The notes: generated by a model not told the origin, from the letters alone. DNA of 64,000 bases from Bradyrhizobium erythrophlei (GCA_900129675.1 FSRD01000002.1:248001-312000); one strand, 5' to 3'; counted from the first letter of the stretch, positions 11,597 to 20,575 are shown. Made by a program: numbers and translations.

Positions 11597-12721
11597 CTAG
11601 TGTTGTTTCGACGGAGGTGGAACCGCAGGCCCCAGTGAATCGGCCATCACGGCGCCGCGGGCGCCCAACGGTTTGGGATGGCCGACGGTGGTGTCGACGG
11701 CGGTCTGGTGCTCGATTTCCGAATTCAGCTCCGCCCCGCACAGCACGATGATGGCCGACATCCACATCCATATCATCAGCCCGATTGCGGCGCCGAGCGA
11801 GCCGTAGGTCGCGTTGTAATTTCCGAAGTTCTGGAGATACCAGGACAGCGCCGAGGAGCCGGCGATCCAGAGCAGCGCGGCTACCAGCGTCCCCACGCTC
11901 AACCACTCCCACCGCGCCGCACGGCGGCTTGGTCCGAACCGGTAGAGGACGCCGAGCGCCAGCAGCAGGATCACGAACAGCAGCGGCCACCGCACCAGGC
12001 CGATGATAAAGCGGCTCTCCGGGGCAAGCCCGAGATGATCGAGCGCCAGCGGATACGCCACCACCGCGCCGACCATCACGAGCAGCGCGGCGATCCCGCC
12101 CGTGGTGAAGGCCAGCGACATCAGGTTCAGTTTCACAAAGCTGCGTTTTTCGCGCTCCTCGTAGGCGACGTTGAGCGCGTCGATCACGGCCTTCACCCCG
12201 GCATTGGCGCTCCAGACCGCCAGCGCGAGGCCGAACAGGAAAGTCCAGCCGAGCGCGGTGCTGCCCTTGTCGAGCACCCGCGCAATCTGGTCCTGCACGA
12301 TCTGGAACGAGCCTTCCGGCAGCATCAGCGACAGCGTCTGCAGATTGGCGCCGATGGTGGTGGGGTCGGCGAACAGGCCGTAGGAGGAAACCAGCGCCGT
12401 CACCGCCGGAAACACCGCCAGCAGGGCGAAGAACACCACGCCGGCGGCGGTAGCGAGCAGACGGTCGTCATTGATCCGCGCATAAGTGCGCCAAAGGATG
12501 TCCTTCCAGCCGGCGAAGGGAATCCGCAACGGGTTGCGCGAACGGCGGCCGCGACCGTGTTCGGAGAGTTCGCGCGCAAAATCGCCGGCTGGCGAAATCG
12601 CGGCATTCGCAGGTTTTGCGGCCGCGATCGACTGAAAATAGCGCTGCGCCGTCAGGATCAGGATCGTGGTGGCGGCGATCAGGAGCAAATTGTTCGTGTG
12701 CTCGGACCGTGCGCGCCACAT
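11597..12721 (-). CDS. YihY/UPF0761 family inner-membrane protein
   Basis: Polytopic inner-membrane protein of 374 aa with about six to seven hydrophobic segments. Family-typical blocks are DDRLLATAAGVVFFALLAVF, WTFLFGLALAVWSANAG and YGSLGAAIGLMIWMWMS. This family was once called ribonuclease BN by mistake; its real function is unknown, possibly lipid or solute transport. Its ATG shares one base with the upstream TGA (TGATG), so it is coupled to the holin-like gene. The region before the first conserved helix (residues 1-70) is variable and charged. Confidence 0.88.
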   Translation of the reverse strand: MWRARSEHTNNLLLIAATTILILTAQRYFQSIAAAKPANAAISPAGDFARELSEHGRGRRSRNPLRIPFAGWKDILWRTYARINDDRLLATAAGVVFFALLAVFPAVTALVSSYGLFADPTTIGANLQTLSLMLPEGSFQIVQDQIARVLDKGSTALGWTFLFGLALAVWSANAGVKAVIDALNVAYEEREKRSFVKLNLMSLAFTTGGIAALLVMVGAVVAYPLALDHLGLAPESRFIIGLVRWPLLFVILLLALGVLYRFGPSRRAARWEWLSVGTLVAALLWIAGSSALSWYLQNFGNYNATYGSLGAAIGLMIWMWMSAIIVLCGAELNSEIEHQTAVDTTVGHPKPLGARGAVMADSLGPAVPPPSKQH

Positions 12722-13296
12722 CAGATTGCCGTTCGACGCGCCTGCCGCCGTCGCCGTGCCGCCGCCCAGCCCAGCAATGTCGCAGTCAGGGCCAAGCCGA
12801 CCTGCATGTTCCTGTCGAGACCTTGGCGTCGCTTGCGATGGGCCTGCGTCACCGGCGCCGAGGGGGCCATCAGGATCGAAGCAGCGGTGTCCCTGACGGC
12901 TTCGGCCTGGTCCGGCTTGATCGGATTGGTCTTGATGGCGACGCGCAGACGGCTGGTCAGGGATGGGAAATGGGGCGCAGGTCGCCGCAGTTTTGCGGCG
13001 GCCAGTCCCGCGCAGATCGCCGCGATCACGACGAGCAGTGCGCCGACGGCGCCGAACGCCTGAAACTGGCCGTAATGGATTTCGATCCAGCGAAATAGCG
13101 CGGTAGCGCCGACCAGACAGGCGGCGATCAGAAAAATACCCGCCGCGGCGAACAGCCCGGCGGCGCTGGCATAGGAGGTGACGGTTCCGGTCGCCTGACT
13201 GGTGCGGTCGCGCAGGTAGGATCGCGTCGCGCGTTTGATCTGGTTGAGCTTCAGCCCTACTCCCGCGCGCAGCAGGTCGCTCGAAGGCGCGAGCAT
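12721..13296 (-). CDS. Phage-holin-family-like small membrane protein
   Basis: Protein of 191 aa with two adjacent hydrophobic segments (about residues 45-67 and 80-102, AAGLFAAAGIFLIAACLVGAT and VGALLVVIAAICAGLAAAKL) after an amphipathic N-terminus, then a basic C-terminus with a third weak hydrophobic stretch. This layout matches the putative holin-superfamily III / DUF1469 type proteins often encoded beside YihY genes. There is no phage context, so the name reflects family similarity only. It is translationally coupled to the YihY gene. Confidence 0.7.
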   Translation of the reverse strand: MLAPSSDLLRAGVGLKLNQIKRATRSYLRDRTSQATGTVTSYASAAGLFAAAGIFLIAACLVGATALFRWIEIHYGQFQAFGAVGALLVVIAAICAGLAAAKLRRPAPHFPSLTSRLRVAIKTNPIKPDQAEAVRDTAASILMAPSAPVTQAHRKRRQGLDRNMQVGLALTATLLGWAAARRRRQARRTAI

Positions 13297-13377
13297 GCCT
13301 GGTTTCCTCCACCGGCGAGGACAGAATGTCCCCGCCGGGGATGAACGTGGATCGGTTTTGAAGGTTCCGACAACGAT

Positions 13378-13455
13378 GTGTCCCGGACGCGGTGCAGCGG
13401 TGGGTCCCGGCTCTGCAGCGCACTGCCGAAGGGGCGCTGCGCTGCGTCCGGGACG
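13378..13455. repeat. Intergenic repeat, family A (copy 3)
   Basis: GTGTCCCGGACGCGGTGCAG on the left and GCGCTGCGCTGCGTCCGGGA on the right make an imperfect palindrome around GGGTCCCGGCTCTGCAGCG, as in the copies at 8 and 9069. It lies between two minus-strand genes. Confidence 0.65.
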
Positions 13456-13465
13456 CGCAGGTAGC

Positions 13466-14812
13466 TTACGCCGTGGCGCGGATCACCTTGGCGACCTTGT
13501 CGACGATCTCGCCGATCTGGTCCTCGGTGACGATCAGAGGCGGCGTCAGCGCCAGAGTGTCGCCGGCGACCCGCACCATCAGGTCGTTGTCGTGGAAGGC
13601 GCTGTTCAGCGCGTCGAAACCGCGCTTGCCGGGAAGGTCCGGGCGCGGCGCGAGGTCGATGCCGGCGGTCAGGCCGACCGAGCGGATATCGACCACGCCG
13701 GGCTGGCTCCGCAGCGACATCACCGCGTCGGCGAATTTCGACTCGAGCTTGTTGGCCCGCTCGAACAGCTTTTCGTCGCGGTAGATATCGAGCGTCGCGA
13801 GCCCCGCCGCGCAGGCGATCGGATGCGCCGAATAGGTATAGCCGTGGGTCAACTCGACCATATGTTCCGGGCCGCTCATGAAGGCGTCGTGGATGGTGTC
13901 GCGGATCAGCACGCCGCCCATTGGCGCCGCACCATTGGTGATGCCCTTGGCGAAGGTCAGCATGTCGGGCGTCACGCCGTAGCGTTCGGCGGCAAACGCG
14001 AAGCCGAGCCGGCCGTAGCCGGTGATGACCTCGTCGAAGATCAAGAGAATGCCGTGCTTCTGGGTGATCTCGCGCAGCCGCTTGAGATAGCCCTTCGGCG
14101 CCGGCAGCACGCCGGTCGACCCCGCCATCGGCTCGACGATCACGGCGGCGATGGTGTTGGCGCCGTGCAGATTGACCAGCCGCTCCAGTTCGTCGGCGAA
14201 ATGCGCGCCATATTCCGGCTCGCCCTTGGTAAAGGCCTGCTTCTCGCGGTCGTAGGTGTGGGGCAGATGGTCGACGCCTGACAGCAGCGAGCCGTAGATC
14301 TTGCGGTTGGCAACGATGCCGCCGACGGAGGTGCCGCCGAAGCCGACGCCGTGATAGCCGCGCTCGCGGCCGATCAGCCTGACACGGCCGCCCTGGCCGC
14401 TGATCTGGTGATAGGCCAGCGCGATCTTGAGCGCGGTGTCGGCGGCCTCCGAGCCGGAGTTGCAGAAGAACACGTGGTCGAGGCCATCGGGCGCCAGATC
14501 GGCGATGCGGCTGGCGAGTTCGAAGGCCTGGGGGATGCCGAACTGGAACGGCGGCGCGTAGTCGAGGGCGGCGGCCTGCTTGCCGATCGCTTCGGAAATC
14601 TGGCTGCGGCCGTGGCCGGCGTTGCAGCACCACATGCCGGCGGCGCCGTCGATGATCTTGCGGCCGTCGACGGTGATGTAATGCATGTCCTTGGCGCCGG
14701 CGAGCAGCCGCGGGTTCTTCTTGAACGCCCGGTTTGCGGTGAACGGCATCCAGTGCGCGGCGAGATCGTTCGGAACATTGACGGCGGCGGCGTGGGGGCT
14801 CTTGTCCAACAT
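13466..14812 (-). CDS. Class III (omega) aminotransferase, aspartate aminotransferase family
   Basis: PLP-dependent fold-type I transaminase of 448 aa, close in style to beta-alanine/omega-amino acid:pyruvate aminotransferases. Visible blocks are the N-terminal HWMPFTANR typical of omega-aminotransferases, FFCNSGSEAADTALKIA (phosphate-binding region), the IFDEVITGYGRLG aspartate motif, and the PLP lysine Lys289 in LTFAKGITNG. The exact amino donor cannot be read from sequence. It appears monocistronic, flanked by repeat family A on one side and a 120-bp gap to prmB on the other. Confidence 0.9.
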   Translation of the reverse strand: MLDKSPHAAAVNVPNDLAAHWMPFTANRAFKKNPRLLAGAKDMHYITVDGRKIIDGAAGMWCCNAGHGRSQISEAIGKQAAALDYAPPFQFGIPQAFELASRIADLAPDGLDHVFFCNSGSEAADTALKIALAYHQISGQGGRVRLIGRERGYHGVGFGGTSVGGIVANRKIYGSLLSGVDHLPHTYDREKQAFTKGEPEYGAHFADELERLVNLHGANTIAAVIVEPMAGSTGVLPAPKGYLKRLREITQKHGILLIFDEVITGYGRLGFAFAAERYGVTPDMLTFAKGITNGAAPMGGVLIRDTIHDAFMSGPEHMVELTHGYTYSAHPIACAAGLATLDIYRDEKLFERANKLESKFADAVMSLRSQPGVVDIRSVGLTAGIDLAPRPDLPGKRGFDALNSAFHDNDLMVRVAGDTLALTPPLIVTEDQIGEIVDKVAKVIRATA

Positions 14813-14936
14813 TGAGGCCTCTTCGGGTTTGAACGGGGTTGGCTGCCCATCAAACTATCAGCTTCGCCGCGTGGCGGGAACGCCGGCGGCAGCGATATTT
14901 CCGCTCGACTGGGCGCTTTCGAGCGCAAGTTACAGG

Positions 14937-15902
14937 TTACAGATCCGCTGCGCCGATCCAGAACACCTCGCCGTCGGAATCCTCGGTGTCGAGCCACAGC
15001 AGCGGCAATTGCGGGTAGGCATCCTCCAGCTGCTGACGGCCGCGGCCGATTTCGCACAACAGCCCACCCTGCGGCGTCAGGTGCGCCTTGGCCTCATCGA
15101 GGATGCGTCTGACGATGTCGAGCCCGTCGGCGCCGCCGTCGAACGCAAGCTTCGGCTCGGCGCGGCATTCGCGCGGCAGCGCGGCCATGCCTTCGGCATC
15201 GACATAGGGCGGATTGGTGATGATGAGATCGTAGCGCTTGTCGCCCAGCGGCTTGAACAGATCGCCGCGGTGAAGTGCCAGGCGATGCTCCAATCCGTAA
15301 TCGCCGACATTGCGCGCGGCGACCTCGAGCGCGTCCCTGGAAATATCCACCGCATCGATTGCCGCGTTCGGAAAATTCCGGCTGGCCAGGATCGCAAGGC
15401 AGCCTGAGCCGGTGCAGAGATCGAGCACGCTTTCGACCGACAGGGGATCGTCGATCAGCGATCCGCCTTCCTCGTCGTCGTCACCGCCGAAATGTGAATC
15501 CAGCAATTCGCCGATGAAGGAGCGCGGCACGATCGTGCGCTCGTCGACATAGAACGGCAGGCCGCGCATGTAGATCTTGTTGACGAGGTAGGCCGCGGGC
15601 TTTCGCGTGGTGACGCGGCGCTCGATCAGGGCGAGGATTTTCTTGCCTTCGGCCGCCGTGACGCGCGCGGTCGCGAAGGCCTCGAACTGGTCGGGGTGCA
15701 GATGCAGGGTTTCGCAGACCAGAAAGGCGGCTTCGGCCACCGGATCGGTGGTGCCGTGCGCGAACGCCAGTTTGGCTTCGATGAAACGGCTCACCGCGAA
15801 GCGGACGAAATCGAGCAGCGTCAGCAATTCGCCGGAATTGATCCTGGGAAATTTCGATTGCGTTCGGCCTCGCTTGGCCGGCGCCTTGCTAGATTTGGCC
15901 AT
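14937..15902 (-). CDS. prmB: Ribosomal protein L3 N5-glutamine methyltransferase
   Basis: S-adenosylmethionine-dependent enzyme that methylates a glutamine of ribosomal protein L3. The 321-aa product has the SAM-binding motif VLDLCTGSGCLAILA and the catalytic NPPY in IITNPPYVDAEG. Its N-terminal helical domain, with RSFIGELL before the Rossmann core, fits PrmB rather than PrmC. The ATG shares one base with the moaE stop (TGATG), so it is the last gene of the uvrC-pgsA-moaD-moaE-prmB run. A basic N-terminal extension (KSSKAPAKRGRTQ) is unusual but minor. Confidence 0.92.
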   Translation of the reverse strand: MAKSSKAPAKRGRTQSKFPRINSGELLTLLDFVRFAVSRFIEAKLAFAHGTTDPVAEAAFLVCETLHLHPDQFEAFATARVTAAEGKKILALIERRVTTRKPAAYLVNKIYMRGLPFYVDERTIVPRSFIGELLDSHFGGDDDEEGGSLIDDPLSVESVLDLCTGSGCLAILASRNFPNAAIDAVDISRDALEVAARNVGDYGLEHRLALHRGDLFKPLGDKRYDLIITNPPYVDAEGMAALPRECRAEPKLAFDGGADGLDIVRRILDEAKAHLTPQGGLLCEIGRGRQQLEDAYPQLPLLWLDTEDSDGEVFWIGAADL

Positions 15903-16369
15903 CAGGATTTGGTCCAGCGCTCTGCTGCGGCGTCATCGTGGCCGCGGGCCTCGATCCAGCTCGAGCCTTTGAGGCCTTCCTCGCGCTTCCAGAACGGGGC
16001 GTTGGCTTTCAGATAATCCATCAAGAACTCCGCGGCCTGAAACGCCGCCTGCCGGTGCTGGGATGCCGTCAGCACCAGCACGATATTTTCGCCGGGCGTG
16101 ATGCGCCCGACCCGATGCACGACGGTCAGGCCGGTCAGCGGCCAGCGCGACAGCGCCTCGTCGGCATGGCGCTTGATTTCGGCCTCGGCCATTCCGGGGT
16201 AATGTTCGAGCGTCAGGGCTGCGATCGGTTCGCCGTTTTCGCTGCCGCGGCAAATGCCAGAGAAGCTGACGACGGCGCCGATATCGGTGCGGTCCCTGGT
16301 CAGCGCCGCAATCTCCTGGCCGACGTCGAAATCGGCTTCCTGGATGCGGATGGTCGCGATGGCGGTCAT
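15902..16369 (-). CDS. moaE: Molybdopterin synthase catalytic subunit
   Basis: Large subunit of molybdopterin synthase, which inserts two sulfurs into cyclic pyranopterin monophosphate using MoaD thiocarboxylate. The 155-aa product contains GAVVSFSGICRG, LEHYPGMAEAEIK, VVHRVGRITPGE and the lysine region FWKREEG. Size is normal. It lies downstream of moaD, separated by a 110-bp stretch holding a palindromic repeat. The product matters for this window because the CO dehydrogenase encoded at 35688-39480 needs a molybdopterin cofactor. Confidence 0.95.
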   Translation of the reverse strand: MTAIATIRIQEADFDVGQEIAALTRDRTDIGAVVSFSGICRGSENGEPIAALTLEHYPGMAEAEIKRHADEALSRWPLTGLTVVHRVGRITPGENIVLVLTASQHRQAAFQAAEFLMDYLKANAPFWKREEGLKGSSWIEARGHDDAAAERWTKS

Positions 16370-16385
16370 CAGAGCTTCTTGTTGG

Positions 16386-16478
16386 GCATGATCTCCGCGC
16401 AAACGCGTTCCGCGTTTGTCGCGAGGGAAAACCGGTTCCCACTTTGCACTAACGTGGCCCTCCGGGTCCTGATCATGC
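16386..16478. repeat. Intergenic repeat, family B (copy 1), between moaD and moaE
   Basis: Begins GCATGATCTCCGCGCAAACG and ends CCTGATCATGC, so the ends are inverted. The copies at 20576-20638 and 23886-23951 share the GCATGATC and GATCATGC ends. It separates two cotranscribed genes. Confidence 0.6.
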
Positions 16479-16479
16479 G

Positions 16480-16731
16480 TCAACCGCCGGTCATCGGCGG
16501 GAAAAAGGCAATCTCGCGGGCGCCAGCGATGGCCGCATCCGGCTTGACATGGGCGTGGTCGATCGCCGCGCGGATCACCCGCGGCGTCTCGAATGCATGG
16601 GCATAGCTCTCGCCGCGCTTGGCCAGCCAGCCGATCAGGTCGCCCACCGTGCGCACATCCGCCGGCGGCTCGACGGTTTCTTCCGCCATGCCGACCCGCT
16701 CGCGTACCCAGGCGAAATATTTGACCTTCAT
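16480..16731 (-). CDS. moaD: Molybdopterin synthase sulfur carrier subunit
   Basis: Ubiquitin-fold sulfur carrier of 83 aa. The C-terminal Gly-Gly (PPMTGG) is the site of adenylation and thiocarboxylation. The start MKVKYFAWVRERVG and the later REIAFFPP fit the family. The start codon overlaps the pgsA stop as ATGA, so it is translationally coupled to pgsA. It works with MoaE encoded next. Confidence 0.95.
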   Translation of the reverse strand: MKVKYFAWVRERVGMAEETVEPPADVRTVGDLIGWLAKRGESYAHAFETPRVIRAAIDHAHVKPDAAIAGAREIAFFPPMTGG

Positions 16732-17306
16732 CCCTCATCCTCCTTGATGAGGTGATGGATGCCGGCGCGGAAATAATCCCAGCCGGTGTAGATCGTGAAG
16801 ATCGCCGACATCCAGAGCAGCACGATGCCGATCAGGGTAGTCGCGGGGATAATCTGCTCGCCGGCCTCGCCGGCGATCAGAAAGCCGATCGCGACCAGTT
16901 GAATGGTGGTCTTCCACTTCGCGAGCTTGGTGACGGGTACGCTGACCCGGAGGCCGGCGAGATATTCGCGCAGGCCCGAGACCAGGATTTCCCGGCACAG
17001 GATCACGATCGCGGCCCACAGCGTCCAGCCATGGATCGAATTGTCGGCGGCCAGCATCAACAGGCAGGATGCGACCAGGAGCTTGTCGGCGATCGGGTCG
17101 AGCATCCGGCCGAAGGCCGATTGCTGATCCCAGATTCGTGCATAGTAGCCATCGAGATAGTCGGTAACTCCGGCGGCGATGAACACGGCCAGCGCCACCC
17201 AGCGCAGCCACATCGGACCGTCCAGGATCGATTCCCAGAAAACGCAGCCGATCACCACCGGGATGGCGGCGATGCGGGCATAGGTCAGGATATTCGGGAG
17301 GGACAT
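16728..17306 (-). CDS. pgsA: CDP-diacylglycerol-glycerol-3-phosphate 3-phosphatidyltransferase
   Basis: Inner-membrane enzyme that makes phosphatidylglycerophosphate. The 192-aa product carries the complete CDP-alcohol phosphotransferase motif: DYLDG, then AR, then GRMLDPIADK, with all four aspartates present. Several hydrophobic helices follow. The ATG giving MSLPNILTYAR is the usual PgsA beginning; upstream in-frame ATGs at 17354 and 17342 add residues unlike the family. Its stop overlaps moaD. The pairing of pgsA with moaD/moaE and uvrC is common in Rhizobiales. Confidence 0.94.
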   Translation of the reverse strand: MSLPNILTYARIAAIPVVIGCVFWESILDGPMWLRWVALAVFIAAGVTDYLDGYYARIWDQQSAFGRMLDPIADKLLVASCLLMLAADNSIHGWTLWAAIVILCREILVSGLREYLAGLRVSVPVTKLAKWKTTIQLVAIGFLIAGEAGEQIIPATTLIGIVLLWMSAIFTIYTGWDYFRAGIHHLIKEDEG

Positions 17307-17434
17307 GGTCTTGCCCTGTCCCCTTGTCGTGGCGATGTTCATCCGTCTTACCAATACCGCTGAAGCGTGAAGGTCAACTGGGCGGGTCTACGATGATCGG
17401 TCGCAGGCGACACCGGTGTGACTCAAGGCCCCCT

Positions 17435-19534
17435 TTAACCCGGCTGGGCGTGGAAAAACTCGAAAATCTTGCGGGCGCTTTCCGCGCTGACCCCTGGAAC
17501 CTTGCCGAGGTCGGCGATCGAGGCCCGCTCGATCTCCTTCAGCGTTCCAAAGTGGTGCAGCAAGGCACGTTTGCGTGACGGGCCGATGCCCGGAATTTCC
17601 TGCAGGCCGGCCTCGCGGATATCCTTTTTGCGCAGCTTGCGGTGCGAGCCGATCACGAACCGATGCGCCTCGTCGCGCAGCCTTTGAATGAAATACAGCA
17701 CGGGGTCGCGCGGCTCGAGCTTGATGGCCTCGCGGTCCGGCATGAACAGGGTTTCGCGACCGGCGTCGCGGTCCGGACCCTTGGCGACCGCCAGCAGCGA
17801 GACCTGGGTCAGCCCGAGGTTTTCAAAGATTTCCCGGACCGCGTTCAGTTGCCCCCGGCCGCCGTCGATGATGACGAGATCGGGCCATTGCGGAAACGAA
17901 TCGTCGTCCGCCTTGAGGTCCGTCTTGAGGTCCGCCTTGGGCTTCGCGGCGTCGCCGTCCGCAGGTTTCAACAACCGCTTGAAGCGCCGCTCCAGCACCT
18001 CGCGCATCATCGCGTAATCGTCGCCCGGCGTCAGGCCCTCCGACTTGATGTTGAACTTGCGGTACTGGTTCTTGATGAAACCGTCCGGCCCCGCCACGAT
18101 CATGGCGCCGACCGCGTTGGTGCCCTGGATATGGCTGTTGTCGTAGACCTCGATGCGCTTGGGCGTATGCGGCAGGGCGAGCGTGGTGACCATTCCTTCC
18201 AGCAGGCGGCCTTGGGTTGCGGTATCGGCGAGCTTGCGGCCGAGCGCCTCGCGCGCATTGGTGAGCGCGTGCGTGATCAGCTCTTTCTTCTCGCCGCGCT
18301 TGGGGGTGGAGACCTCCACCTTGTGCCCGGCTTTCACCGACAGCGCGTCGGCCAGGAGCGCGCTTTCCTCGATCTCGTGCGAGAGCAGGATCAGTTTCGG
18401 CGGCGGCTTGTCGTCGTAGAATTGCGCCAGGAACGAGGCCAGCACTTCCTCCGGCGTGAACGATTTTTCCGCGCGTGGAAAATAGGCGCGGTTGCCCCAG
18501 TTCTGACCGGTGCGGAAGAAGAACACCTCGACGCAGGAATAGCCGCCCTCCTGATGGATCGCGAATACGTCGGCCTCTTCCACGGTGCGTGGATTGATAC
18601 CCTGCTGCGACTGGATCGCCGACAGCGCGGCGAGGCGGTCGCGGTAGAGTGCCGCGGTCTCGAATTCGAGTTCGGCCGAAGCCTTTTCCATCTCGCCGGC
18701 CAGCTCCTTTTTCACCAGATGGCTGCGGCCGGAAAGGAAGTCGTTGGCTTCCCGCACGAGCTCGGTATAGCCGGGGAAATCGATCTCGCCGGTGCAGGGG
18801 CCCGAACAACGGCGGATCTGATAGAGCAGGCAAGGGCGCGTGCGGCTTTCGAAAAATCCGTCGGTGCAGGAGCGGATCAGAAACGCGCGCTGCAGCGCCG
18901 TGATGGTGCGGCCGACTGCGCCGGCGGACGCGAACGGTCCGAAATATCGTCCCGGCCGCGATTGCGCGCCGCGATGTTTCAGGATCTGCGGTGCCCAGTG
19001 GTCGCCGGTGATCAGGATATAGGGAAACGACTTGTCGTCGCGCAGCTGCACGTTGAAGCGCGGCCGCAACTGCTTGATCAGATTGGCCTCGAGCAGCAGC
19101 GCCTCGGTCTCGGTCGAGGTGGAGATGATCTCGACGGTGACGGTCGCCGCGATCATGCGCAGGATGCGCGCCGGCAAGGGCGCGTTGACGCGGGCATAGG
19201 ACGACAGGCGCTTGCGGACGTTTTTCGCCTTGCCGACATAGAGCACGTCGTGGGCTACGTTGAGCATGCGGTAGACGCCGGGCGAGGTCGGCGCCAGCCG
19301 CACCGCGTTCTCGATCGCGGCATGGCCGACCGCCAGCGGACCCTCGCCGATCGGCTCCGCAGGCTCGTCGGGCGTGTCCGGAAGGCGGCCCTCGTCGTCC
19401 TCATCCGTCGAAACGGCAGGGTCGACGTCATCGGACAGCAGCGCCGGGTCTTGCGGCGGCAGATCCGGCTTTGAACCGCGCCGCGCCTTCTGTGGGGCGG
19501 GCGTTTTCGGGTGGTCGGCAGAATCGTGATCCAT
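17435..19534 (-). CDS. uvrC: Excinuclease ABC subunit C
   Basis: Nucleotide-excision repair nuclease that makes both incisions beside a UvrB-bound lesion. Domain order in the 699-aa protein is: an acidic, proline-rich N-terminal extension (about 85 residues, unusual in length but seen in related bacteria), a GIY-YIG nuclease domain (GVYRMLNVAHDVLYVGKAKN), a cysteine-containing segment, a UVR domain, the RNase H-like UvrC domain (VIIDGGRGQLNAV) and a C-terminal helix-hairpin-helix pair (LQEIPGIGPSRKRALL). It is first in the run leading to pgsA, with a 128-bp gap. Confidence 0.96.
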   Translation of the reverse strand: MDHDSADHPKTPAPQKARRGSKPDLPPQDPALLSDDVDPAVSTDEDDEGRLPDTPDEPAEPIGEGPLAVGHAAIENAVRLAPTSPGVYRMLNVAHDVLYVGKAKNVRKRLSSYARVNAPLPARILRMIAATVTVEIISTSTETEALLLEANLIKQLRPRFNVQLRDDKSFPYILITGDHWAPQILKHRGAQSRPGRYFGPFASAGAVGRTITALQRAFLIRSCTDGFFESRTRPCLLYQIRRCSGPCTGEIDFPGYTELVREANDFLSGRSHLVKKELAGEMEKASAELEFETAALYRDRLAALSAIQSQQGINPRTVEEADVFAIHQEGGYSCVEVFFFRTGQNWGNRAYFPRAEKSFTPEEVLASFLAQFYDDKPPPKLILLSHEIEESALLADALSVKAGHKVEVSTPKRGEKKELITHALTNAREALGRKLADTATQGRLLEGMVTTLALPHTPKRIEVYDNSHIQGTNAVGAMIVAGPDGFIKNQYRKFNIKSEGLTPGDDYAMMREVLERRFKRLLKPADGDAAKPKADLKTDLKADDDSFPQWPDLVIIDGGRGQLNAVREIFENLGLTQVSLLAVAKGPDRDAGRETLFMPDREAIKLEPRDPVLYFIQRLRDEAHRFVIGSHRKLRKKDIREAGLQEIPGIGPSRKRALLHHFGTLKEIERASIADLGKVPGVSAESARKIFEFFHAQPG

Positions 19535-19605
19535 GGGCCTAAATTAAGCGCTGGGGTCCCCCATCGCCAGCGGTTGCCGGGCGGGGAGGCGGCGTCCGGG
19601 TAACA

Positions 19606-19619
19606 CATTCTTAAGAATG
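19606..19619. promoter_or_regulatory. 14-bp perfect palindrome upstream of the outer-membrane protein gene
   Basis: CATTCTTAAGAATG is self-complementary and sits in an unusually AT-rich stretch 138 bp before the porin-like gene at 19757. It is a candidate dimeric-regulator operator. No regulator can be named from the sequence. Confidence 0.35.
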
Positions 19620-19756
19620 ATGAGCAGCCGGTAAATCCCGCTTAACAACCCTTTAACTTAAAACTCTCGATAAATCTTACGCGAAAAGGCTGGAGTTCCG
19701 TAACCATGCCGGCTTCGAGCCGGCGGTCACGGCCGTTGCGTGGTGGGAGTTGAGTA

Positions 19757-20380
19757 ATGAGCAGGTTTCTGTTCCGCGCGTTGGCGCTGATCGCCGCGGG
19801 CTGGACCATGTCGGCGCAGGCGGCCGACCTCAATTACGGATCGCGCCCGCCCTATACCGTCAATCAGCCGCTCAATGCCTATAGCTGGGCCGGTCCCTAT
19901 CTCGGCGGCAACCTCGGCTATGCCTGGGGTTCGGTCGACAACAACCTGACCAAGCCGTCGGGCTTCGCGGGCGGGGTCCAGGCCGGTTACAACTGGCAGC
20001 AAGGTCCGTGGGTGTTCGGTGTCGAAGGCGACATCCAGGCGACCGGCGCCGACGATACCTTTGCGCCGTGGAAGTTCGCCAACCCCTGGTTCGGCACGGT
20101 GCGCGGCCGGGTCGGCTATGCGCTCGGCAACGTCCTGTTCTACGGCACCGGCGGCCTCGCCTTCGGCGAACTCCGCGCCACCACCTTCGGCCTGTCGGAA
20201 TCTCATACCAATGCCGGCTGGACCGTCGGCGTCGGCGGCGAAATGGGCTTTGCGCCGAACTGGAGCGCCAAGGTCGAATATCTGTATGTCGATCTGGCCG
20301 ACAGCAACTTCGTCATTACAGGCGCGTCGAACAGCTACCGGTTTGGGCTGATAAGGGCCGGCGTGAACTACCACTTCTGA
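19757..20380 (+). CDS. Outer-membrane beta-barrel protein (Omp25/RopB-like)
   Basis: Porin-family outer-membrane protein of 207 aa. A cleavable signal peptide (residues 1-22, ending SAQA) is followed by alternating beta strands rich in Gly/Tyr/Trp (SWAGPYLGGNLGYAWG, GGVQAGYNWQQG, WSAKVEYLYVDL) and a terminal phenylalanine (GVNYHF), the usual signal for barrel insertion. The family is abundant in rhizobial outer membranes. The gene stands alone, with a long AT-rich leader and a strong intrinsic terminator, suggesting high independent expression. Confidence 0.92.
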   Translation: MSRFLFRALALIAAGWTMSAQAADLNYGSRPPYTVNQPLNAYSWAGPYLGGNLGYAWGSVDNNLTKPSGFAGGVQAGYNWQQGPWVFGVEGDIQATGADDTFAPWKFANPWFGTVRGRVGYALGNVLFYGTGGLAFGELRATTFGLSESHTNAGWTVGVGGEMGFAPNWSAKVEYLYVDLADSNFVITGASNSYRFGLIRAGVNYHF

Positions 20381-20405
20381 GAACAAGAAAATCGGGCTTC
20401 CAACC

Positions 20406-20437
20406 TCCCGGCGGCATCAAGCCGCCGGGATTTTTTT
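20406..20437 (+). terminator. Rho-independent terminator of the porin-like gene
   Basis: A perfect 10-bp GC-rich stem (TCCCGGCGGC / GCCGCCGGGA) with an ATCAA loop is followed directly by seven T residues, 26 bp after the stop codon. Confidence 0.95.
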
Positions 20438-20575
20438 GTCGCGTGGACAGCGCGGTGCCGGGCGCCTCGGGGGCGGCCAAACCACGCACGCTTCCACGAT
20501 CTGAGCGGCGAGCTCAGGCGGGGCAGATATCTCACAGCCAATAACTCAGTCCGATTTCATCGGCGAGTGTTCAGA

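Noticed and set aside
12721..13296. Prophage remnant suggested by the holin-like protein
   Set aside because: No other phage gene nearby; the gene is coupled to a YihY-family gene as in ordinary chromosomes.
13257..14633. A 458-codon minus-strand frame overlapping the aminotransferase
   Set aside because: Same strand but different frame; arginine-rich without family motifs, while the overlapping frame is a clear class III aminotransferase.
17642..19474. A 610-codon plus-strand frame opposite uvrC
   Set aside because: Antisense shadow of uvrC, with no motif and no ribosome-binding site.
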